Assembly (NCBI GenBank): GCA_965153455.1
Contig: OZ234494.1
Location: forward strand, 15,314,001 to 15,378,000
DNA: 64,000 nt
Direction: 5' to 3'
From: Sphagnum compactum
Lineage: Eukaryota; Bryophyta; Sphagnopsida; Sphagnales
Shown here: in pieces, positions 39,650 to 51,290 of the stretch
Layout: each line of letters begins with the position of its first letter
How positions within the stretch are numbered: the stretch's first letter is position 1
The notes under the pieces: model-generated
Databases searched by the model: none
What the model saw: only the letters and a program-made list of their open reading frames with translations
What the model was told of the DNA's origin: nothing
Position numbers and translations under genes: made by a program

Positions 39650-39930
39650 TATGGACTTGAATAGTTTTGGGGGTTTAAAGGTTTTGTTCCCCATGGTGTC
39701 CCCAATAAAGTTCCCAATGGTGTTCCCAATTTGTTCTTCATCCATCTGCTCCTTAATTTTATCCCATATGCTTTGCAAAAAGTTCCTTATGTTGTTCCCA
39801 TTATTCTCATATGTGTCCGCCCCCCCATCCCCCTCCCACACTTGCGTTCCTTAATCTTACCCCTACATTTTGCAAAATGTGCCCTATGGTGTTCCCACAA
39901 TTCCCTTGTGTCCTTTACACATGTTCCTTA
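39650..39930. repeat. TGTTCCC-rich diverged tandem repeat
   Basis: Two units of about 100 bases share CCTTAAT(T/C)TTA(T/C)CCC-TA, CTTTGCAAAA or TTTTGCAAAA, and ATG(T/G)TGTTCCCA. Upstream, GGTGTCCCCAATAAAGTTCC and GGTGTTCCCAATTTG extend the pattern. A 79-codon frame on the minus strand runs through it but has repeat-driven composition. Confidence 0.5.
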
Positions 39931-40294
39931 GGGCCACTTAGATGAGGGTCCAATGACATAGAGCAATTCTATTGGATAATAGCCCTAAATTGGACCCATG
40001 GGCCTTAACAATCTCTCATATATTTTGTCAAATGTTCTCCCCTGTTGTTCCCCATAGCCCCCATTTACCAACTTTCTCATATTTTTTCCATAGAATCTGA
40101 TCCTTTTAGCCTATATAGGTGGGCCAAAGGGAAGGCAATATATTAAATTCCTATCTTGGTTGTTTCCATTTTGAACTTCTTTTTTTTCATTGAGGGGCCA
40201 ATCAACAAGGCCCATCATTAAAAAAAAAGGTTTTGAACTTTTGGATGCACCCATAACTCATTAATAAAAATTGCAACTAACTAGGTGAATACAT

Positions 40295-40674
40295 GTGAAC
40301 CAGCACCCACCAGCGCATCATCCACTGGATGCATGTTATTACTCAGTTGTGGATGAACCTCAATTGAGTTAGTCTTTGGTTTGAGCTTGGTAACCAACTC
40401 TGTAAGAAATAGGTCTCACATATAGGTGGATAGGTAAGAAAAATAGGTAACTAATAGGTAGCTAATAGGTAAGTAGATGGTTTATACATAGGTAAGGGCT
40501 GTTTTTATTACCTACCTACTAACAACCTGCTCGTGGGTTGTTAATAGGTAGGTAGTAAAAAGAAGCAACTGAACTAACCACCATGGTTAGCTAGGGAACT
40601 GGAACCCAACAGAAAACTGTTTCCTGACCACTTACCATCCATCCTTCACGGTGCACTGGTGGGTGCTGGTTCAC
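40295..40674. mobile_element. Inverted-repeat (MITE or foldback-like) element, about 380 bp
   Basis: GTGAACCAGCACCCACCAG at 40295-40313 is matched by its reverse complement ending at 40674, with the match continuing to about 25 bases with two differences. No clear target duplication was found (ACAT on the left, TTTG on the right), so the superfamily is open. The interior has repeated TAGGTA motifs and a strong hairpin at 40502-40561. No coding potential. Confidence 0.5.
40502..40561. repeat. Strong hairpin, 26-nt arms and 8-nt loop
   Basis: The arm at 40502-40527 pairs with 40536-40561 with two mismatches, leaving loop TGCTCGTG. It lies in the middle of the 40295-40674 inverted-repeat element. 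A small-RNA precursor role is possible but not shown. Confidence 0.7.
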
Positions 40675-42654
40675 TTTGGTCCCGTAGTAGTCTAATTGTC
40701 ATCAATAAACTACATTAACTATAATATGACCTTATTCACACTCAGTAAATACATGCCCATTTTTTGACAAAACTTCTTTCAAGTACCTTTCCTAAAGATT
40801 GAAGGATTCATTGGATTATTGTCCCTAGGGTTTGAAGGACAATGAGGATTTTTTTGCTACGTGATGAAATGATGAGACCATCAAGACCCAAAAGACAATA
40901 AGGCTTCAATTTTAAGGCCTCAGACAAGTAATGAGGCCATATAATAAATTTGACCACCAAGAGACAAAAGATTCAGAGATTCACTGTACCTTTATTTTAC
41001 CATTTTGTTTTTGTTTTTTTTTTGGTGGGTAGTAGGTCCTCAGACCCACCCCAACCCTCTCCTGCACCTTCCCAGGATCAAGCTCCCAAAAGTTTGAAGT
41101 GGGAGAAATTGTCATGCATTTTTGTTCCATATCAAATAGCTCTGGTTTGTTTCTTTTGAGGAAGTGCCCACATTGTTTACAAGAGTCACTCCTGACTCCA
41201 AGTGATGATATTTTTTAAATGTTTGTTAAAGAAGCTGACCATCTTTTGCTCAAGAGTGCAGGAAAGTGGCAAAATTTAGTGTGTTGCAAATCAAGTGTAG
41301 TGGCGATTAGAGGGAAATAAAGACATTTTATTAATGACTATAACCAAAAAATTTAAGTAGATTTAAGATTCCTATATAGTTTGAGAAGGTGTTTATCCTA
41401 ACTCCATGACCATGTGAGTGAGAAGCAAACAAACGAGCTATCATGTAAAACATTTTATTAAAAAGTCTCGTTCAATAAAAATGCACAAATCCATAGCAAA
41501 GGACATATTTCAAATGCAACAATTCCATTAGGCTTACGAAGATAATTGAAACAAAGAAGTTGTAAATAGTAGCAAAGTTAATATAGTGGCAACATATGAA
41601 AAAAAGTTAGTGTGAAAAACTTCTCAATATACATGCCAACCACAAGGTTCTAAAGTTGCTCAAAGCTTGCTATTTAGAAATGCTAGAGATGAGAAACAAC
41701 ACTCATCCTCTTCAATTCCTAGAACATGAACTATGGCCATCTTTGCAAGCTTAAGGTGTTTAGTGAAGGAATGGGTTTAAATATGAGATGCATGAATTGT
41801 CCTTGAAATGTGAGTCAATGGATTGATATCAAACAGTGGTTCCATGGCAATGTTAGAGTTGTTTTTCATACACGACTTGAACATGCCCTATTGAGTATCA
41901 AGTTGCCAACAATCAAGCAAAGGTGGAATTATAAATCTTGACTCATCACACCTCAACATATTTGGTTCACAATACCAAGCTTTCAATACTTCCAAGTGTT
42001 TGGCAAGATTGCCTTCACAATCAAGCTACAACCAATATTGTGCATATACAACGCCCATGGCATCAAACAAGGCACATTAAGGGAAGCAACTATCCAACTC
42101 CTTGATCAACTAAGTAGTTGCACCTATGGATTAACATAGGTAAACAAAAAAGACATACCCATCAATACAAAGCCTTAAAACTCAACATAGAAAACATTCA
42201 ATACATTTAAACCAAACTATAAATAATTTGGGAAACTTATTGCAACATTTTTATTACATTTGTGAAATTCTAAATTGAAAAGACGAATCCTAAATCAAAA
42301 CTCGGTTGTTGTGCATGGCCCAAAATTACTTCTCACCATTCACAATGAAAGCAAGTTGTTCATTCAAATCATTCAAGTTTGCCATGCACTACATGTGAAT
42401 GTGGCCATGGCTATAATATAACAACCCTTTAAATGCCCAAAATTCATAAGTCCAAAATCATGAACTTCAATCATTGTATAAAAGAATAGAATTGTCCCCA
42501 ACATCTAATCTTTATTGTAGCCATTAAATCGTATATGAAAACATTTCATTGTTGTGCAAATTGCACAAGAAATTCAATATGATTTAGCAAAAGACAAATA
42601 CGACATATTCCTAATATCCAACATAGTTCAAAAGAAAAATCAAATTAGCCTACA

Positions 42655-43010
42655 AATGCAACCAAGATCTAAAAAACCTTAAACCACAATTAGGTATGAA
42701 ATAAACCAATTACCACGTCTTAAACCTTAAGAAACCAAAATGAAGTTTGAAATGAATTGAAACCACCATTGAAACAAATGCAAGCATGATCAAATTGAAA
42801 TAAATTGAAACCATGACAATCCAAAAAACCTTAAACCAAAAAAAAATCTAAAATAAAGCAACTACCACATGTAAACTGTAAAAAACCAAAATTAGGTTTT
42901 AAATGAATGAAACCACCTCTAAAACAAATGCAACCATAATCAAATTTGAATTAAATTGGAACCACCAAAATCCAAAAATAAGTCTAAAATAAACTGATTA
43001 CCACCTTATT
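42655..43010. repeat. 152-bp tandem repeat, about 2.3 copies
   Basis: AAAAAACCTTAAACC recurs at about 42671 and 42823, and a third partial unit starts near 42973. Units share AATAAACCAATTACCAC-like, AAACCAAAAT, AATGAATTGAAACCACC and AAACAAATGCAA blocks in the same order, about 80% similar by eye. Confidence 0.75.
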
Positions 43011-43036
43011 ACCAATGTGTGCAACCCAAGATGTCG

Positions 43037-43131
43037 AACAATTTCACCTAAATATTTTATGACCTTCTTTAACACACAAAATTAACAATTTCACCTAGGT
43101 ATTTTAGTGACCTTCTATAACACACAAAATT
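43037..43131. repeat. 47-bp tandem duplication
   Basis: AACAATTTCACCTA starts at 43037 and again at 43084. Both units continue with ATTTTA-TGACCTTCT and TAACACACAAAATT. A few substitutions and a small indel separate them. It directly follows the 152-bp repeat block. Confidence 0.8.
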
Positions 43132-43439
43132 GCAAATTTGAACAAACAATTTAAAAATTCATACCCATTCCATTCCTTTGTCCCCATTGTTTATTCACTT
43201 TAATTTTAATTTAAGGTTTAAAGGTGAAAATCTTTTAAGGTGTACCATATAGGACAAAAAAGGCCTAGTCCTTTCTATAGTCCTTTTTAACCATATATTT
43301 TGATCCCCATAAATAATGAATCAAAAGTTGTCAAAACGTTTAAAAGGACTATATTTTAGACCATTACAATTTTAAATTCCATCATAATCATCCATAAATG
43401 TGTTTTTACATGGTAAAAAAAAATTAAGTAAAAAGGATA

Positions 43440-44520
43440 GAAATAGGTGAGTTGTGACAAGATTTTGGTACACCTTAAAAAAACTTGGACCCTTAAGGCC
43501 AACCTCCTTGAGGTTCAAGTAGTGAATTATGGAATAGCTGAACAACCTTTAAGAATTACCACTACTCATGAGGAATGTTCTATTTTTAAGGCGATTTCCA
43601 CTAGTTACAAAGACCATTGGTCACAAGGAATATTTTGAAACCCTTGGATTACTCAACTCTTCGTCCTAATTACCATCAGTTGGTGATCTAGGTTTTTAAA
43701 AATCTATACCATGGGGCAATTACCATTAGTTATAAGGAGGTTAGCGGATACCCACACATGACACCATCAAAAACATCATGTATACCTTCGTTTGAAAGAA
43801 TGGGCATGCTATATGGAAAGAGCGATGGTACGCTTTTATGTTAGCAGTTTAATTACAAGTTGATCTTTACATGACTTGTGAGGGCCAAATCTTTGTTGTT
43901 GATGTGGTGGTTATTGACCCAGCACGGGAAACAATGGCTACAAGTGTCATTAGTCGACCAACAAGTGTAACTACCAAACTTAACGCCATTCGCTAATATT
44001 TGCAAGTATAGAAAGCTTTGTGAGGGGCACCACTTTATTTCAATGCCCATGGAGGTGCATTGTGTGTTTAGGTGTGATATGGACCAGTTCATTAGGGAAT
44101 GTATTCGTCTTTTCCATAATAGATGATCAGGAGGTCATTAATCTTAGTCTTTTTGCATTCAATTTTTTAGGTAGCATGTTAATATTGCTTTTCACTGTGT
44201 TTTAGCCTGTGCTATAAAGAGGAAGATTGCATTGGTGGAAGATGCTTGTTCTAGACATCCTATTAATATTAGACCTCACGATTTGCATGTGGACGACATT
44301 AGACCTTAGAGAGGCGTTGGGTGAAATAACTTCCTACCACGAAAGGGACTAGCTTTCTCCCTTCTTTGGGTCCTACAGGCTACATGTCTTTTGGCCTTTC
44401 TTTGGCCTTCCCTTTTGTTTTCCGTGTGATGGTTCTAGCCATTGGTTTTTATTAGTTTCTTGTTTGCCCTTTATTTGTCACAAGGATAATTGGTTATGAG
44501 GAATAAAGTTTTCAAGCCCT
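43440..44520 (+). pseudogene. Decayed coding fossil with frameshifts and stops, possibly from a retroelement
   Basis: No intact frame exists, but coding-like sequence passes through three frames. A 63-codon open stretch at 43447-43638 (including SIFKAISTSYKDHWSQG) is in one frame. From about 43796 another frame reads KNGHAIWKERWYAFM, then GQIFVVDVVVIDPARET, with stops between. From about 44022 a third frame reads EGHHFISMPMEVH, DQFIRECIRLFH and AIKRKIALVEDACSR. The DVVVIDPARE block followed by a MEVHG-like block recalls the C-terminal endonuclease-like part of some non-LTR retroelement proteins, but that is only a resemblance. A GGAATAAAG string near 44500 could be a 3' end. Internal stops and shifts make it nonfunctional. 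A host pseudogene is the alternative. Confidence 0.45.
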
Positions 44521-45659
44521 TGCTCTACTTCACTCATGGTAATAGAAGTATTTTTATCACCATGGGTCAGGCACCTAAGGTTTTTTAGAATATTCTATAC
44601 CATAGGTAATGGCTTTTTGACGTTCCATAATTGCCCAGCTGCCCCTACACCCACCCCCACCCCCCCCCCTGCAGACTTGAAACCCAAATTCCAAGACTGC
44701 AGGTGACCTTAGTTGGACCAAGGCTTTTAATGAGTCAACAAAGTTTAATTTTCTGTCTCAAAACTCTTTTCAAAAGCAGTCATAGGCATGGACTACAGTC
44801 GAAAGGCAAGTTGATGGAGACAAAGCCAAGACATATGGAAAGCCCATAAACTCTAAATCTATGAGACCCCGACTCCCAAAGTAGGAAGTCTGCTGAATGC
44901 CATTGAACTGGTTCCCTAAAGGCCCCAGAAAAAACTAGATGTATGCCTATTGTAGTGCATATTCTGAAATCCTTGGAACTTTTGTTGCATTGACTAAGCT
45001 TTAACCAGTGTTAAGGTTTTGTTCTCCCTTCTAATTGACTAAATCTTGCCTTGAATCAGCTGTTCAGCATCAGTGCCAATTCCATACACATAATCAGCAG
45101 ACCTTGTAGACCTAACAGCTGTTATGACTACGTATGTATAGGAGAAGGGTAGGGCTAGAGGCCCTTCCTTGTTTTGAGGTGCCTAGGCACAAGGTCGGTA
45201 GCCTGAGGAACAGGCACTGAAAACCAAGGAAGTAATGAAGGCCTCACGCTTCTCCAGTATAAAAATTTGCCCTAATTTTCAGAGGGCATGAGCTTTCACC
45301 ATGGAAGATTTCTTCCATTTTGGAATATCCTTGCTGAGTTCTTTTGCCTCTAAAATACACTACAAAACTCAGGGCAGAGTTTTGCAGAGCAAGCAAGATT
45401 TTGCTGATTTCAACTCCTAGTTCACCCATGGCCTCCCCTATCAGGTTTGGTGGCATGCTTGCCCATGGCCTCCCCACTTCCGGTTAGCCATGGGATCACT
45501 AAGAGTTGGAATTGGCCAAACCCTGCCCGCTCTATATTATGTTAGGATGTTTCTATGTTTGCAAGCAACTAGAAATTTTCAAATTCAAAGACTATAGAGC
45601 ACCAGAATTATTATTAGGGTATCCTTTTGCTTTCATACAATCAGGGTTTTCTTTTTCAA

Positions 45660-45815
45660 CTTTGTGAGGTAGGTGGACTGGTGATCATCCACAAGAGGAC
45701 TCAGCCATATTTGGCTACAGGTCAGGGAGGAAAGTCGAAAATCTTAGGAATCCTGCTAGATTTTGGCAGCATATATTGTCCAAATCTGATCATTTGAGAC
45801 TATTTTCTCTCAAAA
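45660..45815 (-). repeat. Dispersed SINE-sized repeat family, copy 2 (inverted)
   Basis: Reverse-complemented, this segment reads GACAATATATGCTGCCAAAA, AGCAGGATTCCTAAGA, TAGCCAAATATGGCTGAG, CCTCTTGTGGATGATCACCA and then CACAAAGTTGAAAAAGAAAA. It matches copies at 7.5 and 51.2 kb block for block, in the opposite orientation. Confidence 0.6.
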
Positions 45816-47529
45816 TCTAACAACTTTGAGCCAATTTTTTCCACAAACCTCCTTTGTAGAAGCTGCACTTGCTTTTTCATTTTTCGTCCCCAAGTAGCTA
45901 AAAAAAACTCTGCATACAATCGTGCCAAAGACTAAGTGAACTAATTTCTAGTGCAACATCTTGTCATTCAGTGCATGACCGTAATCTGCTGCCATGTAGA
46001 ATAAGTACACTAGGGGTGTGTTTAGTCAAGATTGTAGAAGATCATTCCACAGCAAGTATTGCTATTTGGTGATCGGTCTATTGAGTGACTGGTATGCAGA
46101 GTGCTGCAAAATGTGGCTGATCTAAAAGATTTCATTTCAGCAAAAGATTATTCCTACTAAATTCAACAAACCTCGGGGAAAGGAAACAACAACAACAACA
46201 AAAAAGTAGTCAAGTTGAAAATGTTATAAAGCCAAATTTCCATATTTTCATCTCATGTAAAGTCAATATTGATTTACTCATCTGTATGGTAAACTGATTG
46301 TCATAGAAAAGATCATCAAAATGAAAAATAAAAATTTCACATTCTCAATTTTTACGTCTGAAAATGAATCTAAATATTCAAGTAATGTCATAGCTTTCAA
46401 TGCCCTATAACTGTCTGCAGTTCAGGTCTGGTAGACAGTGTATGGATTAAGCTACTATATTACAAGATCACACCCTTTGGGAACAAGCACTAGCCAAGGC
46501 TATTCAAGGGCCCTGAATCTAAATTATATGTATATCTGAAAGGAAGAGTATATGATGGCAGAGAAAGAGGGTTGCCAGGAGGGTTGGCATCTCTCCTCTT
46601 GTGTTTTGAGCAGGACATTATGCTCGCCACATTGAACTTCACAGGCTTGTCATTTTGTGCCTTGTGCAGTTCATGTTTTGAACTGCAGAGTTCATGTTCT
46701 GATGTTTTATGCAAAAAAAAAAAAAAGTATGTTTTACAGTTCTTAATGAATTTGAACCCATCTTTACAAAGAATTAAGATCTAATTATTATCACTAGCTT
46801 GCATCCTACTCTTGAAAAGAATTGCATCAGATTTTGTATTTATTTTTAACTTTTCAGGTTACTAGTCAAACCTCGCAACAAAATTGTGCAAGTTGTAGCA
46901 AAGCTTTTTCTAACACTTCTTTAACACCCTTTGAAATTCGATGGGAGTGTCTAATGTTCTTTGTGTTTTGAAGGCTGGTTCTCTACATGGGTGACTTTAA
47001 GGATAGGCCCAGCACAAGAGAGCAAAGGCAGGCACAATGAGACAACTTTAAGGATAACTCTAAAAGGAGATGCTAGGAAGAACTACTTTTCATCAAGTCC
47101 TGGAAGCCATAGGGCTAAGTCTCTGCAACTCATGTTGGGTCAGGTGTTTGGTAGAGTATTTATCAGTGCATGTCCATAGCTGCAGCAGCACACAAAGTGT
47201 AGGTAACTTAAGCTAGAAAATTGGGCTTGTTTCTCAAGACAACCATGACTTTTTGTTGTTCTTATCAGAAAATCACAAAGTCAAGGATAACTTACCACAC
47301 TTTGCTGAGTGAAGCCCAGAATCTCAACAATGACAAAATTGAAGCACAAGACACCCTAGGCTAGTGTTGTTCTTGCCTTCAATGCTGGCGCACGGTGGTG
47401 ACCCAGCCTTCTTTTTTACTGGCGTTACATCACCAGAAAGTGAAACTAAAATTTTAAGTATTTTTAAAAAAGTGATTTCCGGAGGTTTCAGTGGCCAGAA
47501 CTGAGGGAAAAAGATTCAAAATTATCAGA

Positions 47530-47710
47530 TTCATATATGTGGTTTTCACTGTGTAGTCAAATATATAGAAAGATGATTAAAGCATTTGTATGTTATTTCT
47601 GATTTATAGCCAGATTTGGCTAAATCTTCCTTCGAATGATTCTCACTTTTTTTAACATCTTTCAAGGAACGATCGTCACTTTAGCTACAGACAGAAATTC
47701 CTAAACCCAT
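47530..47710 (+). repeat. Dispersed repeat, partner of 7140-7370
   Basis: Reads AGATGATTAAAGCATTTGTA, TAGCCAGATTTGGCTAAATC, TTCGAATGATTCTCAC, CATCTTTCAAGGAACGATCG and AGAAATTCCTAAA, parallel to 7140-7370 with many substitutions. No coding frame. Confidence 0.45.
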
Positions 47711-48284
47711 GTTCAAATGAGTTCTACAACAATCTTGCCATCAATACATTTTACATCATTAACTAAATTTTCCTCAATGCTTGGCTTTGAGTCCATGGCA
47801 TGCACATTATGAAATACCCATGTTTATAAACTAAGCACCATTCATTAAAAAAAAACCTCTGCGTAAATTCTGAAATACAATGTTAAAACTGAGAAACCCT
47901 GAACCAAAAGGACAGGTACTTGTGTTATTGAATGAGAATACGCCTATTTTAGAGATAGGTTGGCAAACCCAACCTCATTCCACACTTTAGAAAACATGCA
48001 TATATTTTTAGTAAAAATATTTTGTGTCTAATTTTTTTAACTAACATATGTTCCAGTGTTTCCAGAATATAAGGGAACACGTATAGGATAATGAAACTTT
48101 AAACCTTATAAATTTCATATTAAGTTTTTGTTATTAGCTGAAACCTTCATTGTGGTGAAGGGGAAAATGTACATTACCCTAAATTGGTAATGAATCAATA
48201 TTCAACCATCATAGAAGATAAAGTTTCAGAAAAAAATTATTTAGATTCAATATTATTGAACATGAATTGACAAAAAAATTGAAA

Positions 48285-48314
48285 ATTATATATATATGTG
48301 TGTGTGTGTGTGTG
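48285..48314. repeat. Microsatellite (TA)n(TG)n
   Basis: A short TA run passes into about eight TG units. Likely polymorphic. Confidence 0.9.
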
Positions 48315-48349
48315 CAATAACATTAACAAGAGCCAAAATAATTATTACC

Positions 48350-48670
48350 AATGTTTAACTTTTCATGTTTTAGTGTCCAAAATTGTACTAATGTTGTAAG
48401 TTCGATTAAACACATTCATGACAATGTTTCAAATATATTATAAAAATATGACATATGATTTTAAATGAATCTAATGAAAATAAAGGATTCAAAAACACTA
48501 TGACAAACATCATAAAGACACTTAGTTTTTGGAAGACGTTTTAAATATGACATATTTGTAGGGAGATTCTAAAAACAAATATTTACATTAATTACTACAT
48601 TTTCTTAGGTCAGATTTGATTTTTTTAATCTTCAAATGAAATATTTAAAAATATTTTGAGAATTTTCAAA
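48350..48670 (+). repeat. Dispersed AT-rich repeat, copy B (partner at 26.1 kb)
   Basis: ACTTTTCATGTTTTAGTGTC, GTACTAATGTTGTAAG, ATATATTATAAAAATATGAC and AAAACACTATGACAAACAT parallel the 26130-26470 copy. Confidence 0.4.
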
Positions 48671-51144
48671 TTAAATAGTCATCCAAGCAGGTAGGTTTGA
48701 CTCCTATTATCATGTTTATACCTTGATATGCTAGCCTAGGTTTTATTGTGAACAAAGAACTATGACATCCAAGGATGGCAACAAACACATATGTTAGTTG
48801 ATTTCAATGGCAGAAGAAAGCAATGATGAACAATGATTCTTACCCTGAGTCAAAAAAACTCAAACAAATACTATCCAAATCTTTAACAAATATCCTTTTG
48901 TAAAGCAAACTTCATGGTAAGAAATCACCAAAAATGGTCCTTTTAACCAAGTCTTATGTCATTTATGTGTTTTGGAATTGTATGAATTGGACAATTACTT
49001 GGACTCAATGGTAACAACCAATCATTTTTGGTTCTTGATTATAGAAGGAACCTGCAATCCCAATTATGGAAATTTTTTAGTTTTGATGGACCTAGTCTGA
49101 TCTTGATATTGGTTTCTGGGGTTTCAAAAAAATGTAGTTTTTGTTCGTTTTTAACAAAATTGAAATTCGGTCCAATTTAAAATCTGGTCCAATTCTATTT
49201 TCATTACACATAACTAAACATAATTTTTTTGGTTTAGTCTTAATTTGTTCAACCAATCCACACAATCCAAATAAATGTTATGTAACATTAATTATGTGCA
49301 ACCAATTAAAATAAATTATTTGCATACAAAATAAGGTTAGGTTTGTTTGTTGTTTATAAAGTTGTACATATGTATGTAGAGAACCAAACCCTATTAAAAA
49401 AGTGATAACACTCCTAATTCTAATTCAATTTTTTTCTAAATGTCTCGTCACTCAGTTCAATTTTAATGGCAATTTCAATAAAATGTGAAACTTTTAATCC
49501 AGAGTCGTTAGAACTTAAACCTTTAACTTAGACTTGAGTTTACGTAAAATCAAAGAACTTGCCAACATTGGTAACTACTAGTGTTGATAAGTTCAAATCT
49601 AGGTTATGTATTTGGTTTTAATGTTTTCGGACTGAAGGTTTCAAGTTTTGTTGAAACCACCATTGGAACCTAACTAGGCAACCGACTCTTTTCAAAATTG
49701 AATTAAAACTTGAATTAAAGGTGCTACCTCAATTTAAACGAGTTCAAATTCTTTATCTATATAAGACAACTAGATTTTTTTTAAATAAGTTTGACCTTAC
49801 ATTTTAAGCAAGTTAGGACATTTGATTGGTTGTGCACATTTAATATTACATAATTTTCTTCTTGTATTGTGTGCACTAGTTGCACAAACTAATATCACGC
49901 CCAACAAAAAAAAAAAAATTTAATTAGTTGTGTGTAGTGGAGATGGAATCAGACCTTGTCTTAAACTGGACTGATTCTTTTTCGTTTTCTTTTGTGAAAA
50001 TGACTGAAATCAAAAGGTTTGGAAATCCAAAGAACCAGTTTGAAGACCAGATTAGAAGAGGTTCCTAAAAACAGAGAAAAAAATTAGAACCAAAACTAAA
50101 GGTTCCTTTTGAAATCAAGAACCAGACAACATTGGTAATGACTCAAATAATGTGTCCAAAGTCCATTACAAGTCATGTCAAATAATTTATCACTTGAGCC
50201 ATTTTACAAACCCAATGGTCATGTTGCCACTTTGAAATACCTGGTTTCGTATATCAGTCAGATAAGCTGGTAAATTCAAATTTGAAAAAATGATCAACCA
50301 AGTAAAAGTGTATAAAGCTTTTTTTTTTTTTTAATCCAATCCAAGTAAGGGTTATGGCTATGACTTGTGAAATTCTGTTAAGCAATGTCCAACTTTGGTT
50401 TTCGATCACAATAGAAAGCTCATGGAGTGATTTTGTACTTGAGACCTGCTGAAGGTTTCTTTAAGGGTGCATTGCTTGTGATCAATCTTCATGTTGTGGG
50501 GTTGATTGTGTTACATGAATCTAACCATATGAAGAATATGGTGAAACTAGTAAATATGACAAGGGGTTGTTCTCAAGGGAAGGAAAAAAGCCTCCTAGGT
50601 TATCACTAGATGTAATGAAATTGGGTCTGCAATTTTGATGTCATTTGAAAGGCCTCTTAAGACAATTTTTGAAACCATCATCAAGAGATAAGGCCTGGAA
50701 TCGTTTGAAATGGAGTCTATAGATTTTTGAATCAGTAAGAAATAAGTGGATTCCGCATTTGTCATAGGTTGGCCTATTTGTTTTCCATCTGAAATCCACC
50801 TCAATGAAATCACTTAGGCAATGTTGGAATGTTTTGACAATGCTCGATACAAAAGTTCACACAAAGGATAGTTGCCAATTTGCGGCAACCACAAGCCAAC
50901 TATGAGAACGTTTATTAAGGACTAACCAACTAAGGTCCAAAATCTACCACTCTTTTTGGTCGAGAGATGTGCAACAGAAGAAGGCAAACCAAAAAACAGG
51001 CAAAAGACATTGTGATAATTGAAGGACAGAAGTAGAGAAGGCTGTTGGTAACCATTGATTTTTGTGCAACTGATACAAAGGATTTTTGTGAAAAGTTGTG
51101 CCAAAGTCACCAGATTGTTAGGAAAATTTATCTTCCAGCATCAT

Positions 51145-51290
51145 ATTAGACAATAGATCCAGCATGTCACCAAAATATAGGAGGACTATTAAATTTTTCT
51201 GCTTTCCTCTCTGACATGTAGCCAAATTTGGCTAATTCCTCTTGTGAATGATCACCAGCATGGCTACATCACAAAACTGAAAAAAAATAA
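51145..51290 (+). repeat. Dispersed SINE-sized repeat family, copy 3
   Basis: Starts TTAGACAATAGATCCAGC, continues through CTTTCCTCTCTGACATGTAG, TAGCCAAATTTGGCTAAT, CTCTTGTGAATGATCACCAG and ends in an A-rich tail (CACAAAACTGAAAAAAAA). The A-rich end is what a retroposed short element would show. Confidence 0.6.

Larger units (their letters stand above)
36481..42654. other. AT-rich intergenic sequence, no gene seen
   Basis: Contains the weak tail of the minisatellite (to about 36780), a loose repeat of CTCTTGA(T/C)C(T/C)CTCATATTT at 38312 and 38520, the TGTTCCC-rich repeat at 39.7 kb and the inverted-repeat element at 40.3 kb. No recognisable protein or RNA. Confidence 0.6.

Noticed and set aside
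39602-39841. Minus-strand frame of 79 codons with Asn/Ile/Gly repeats.
   Set aside because: The protein repeats simply mirror the TGTTCCC-rich DNA repeat.
50427-50609. Plus-strand 60-codon frame with fairly balanced composition.
   Set aside because: Too short, no known motif, no splice context.
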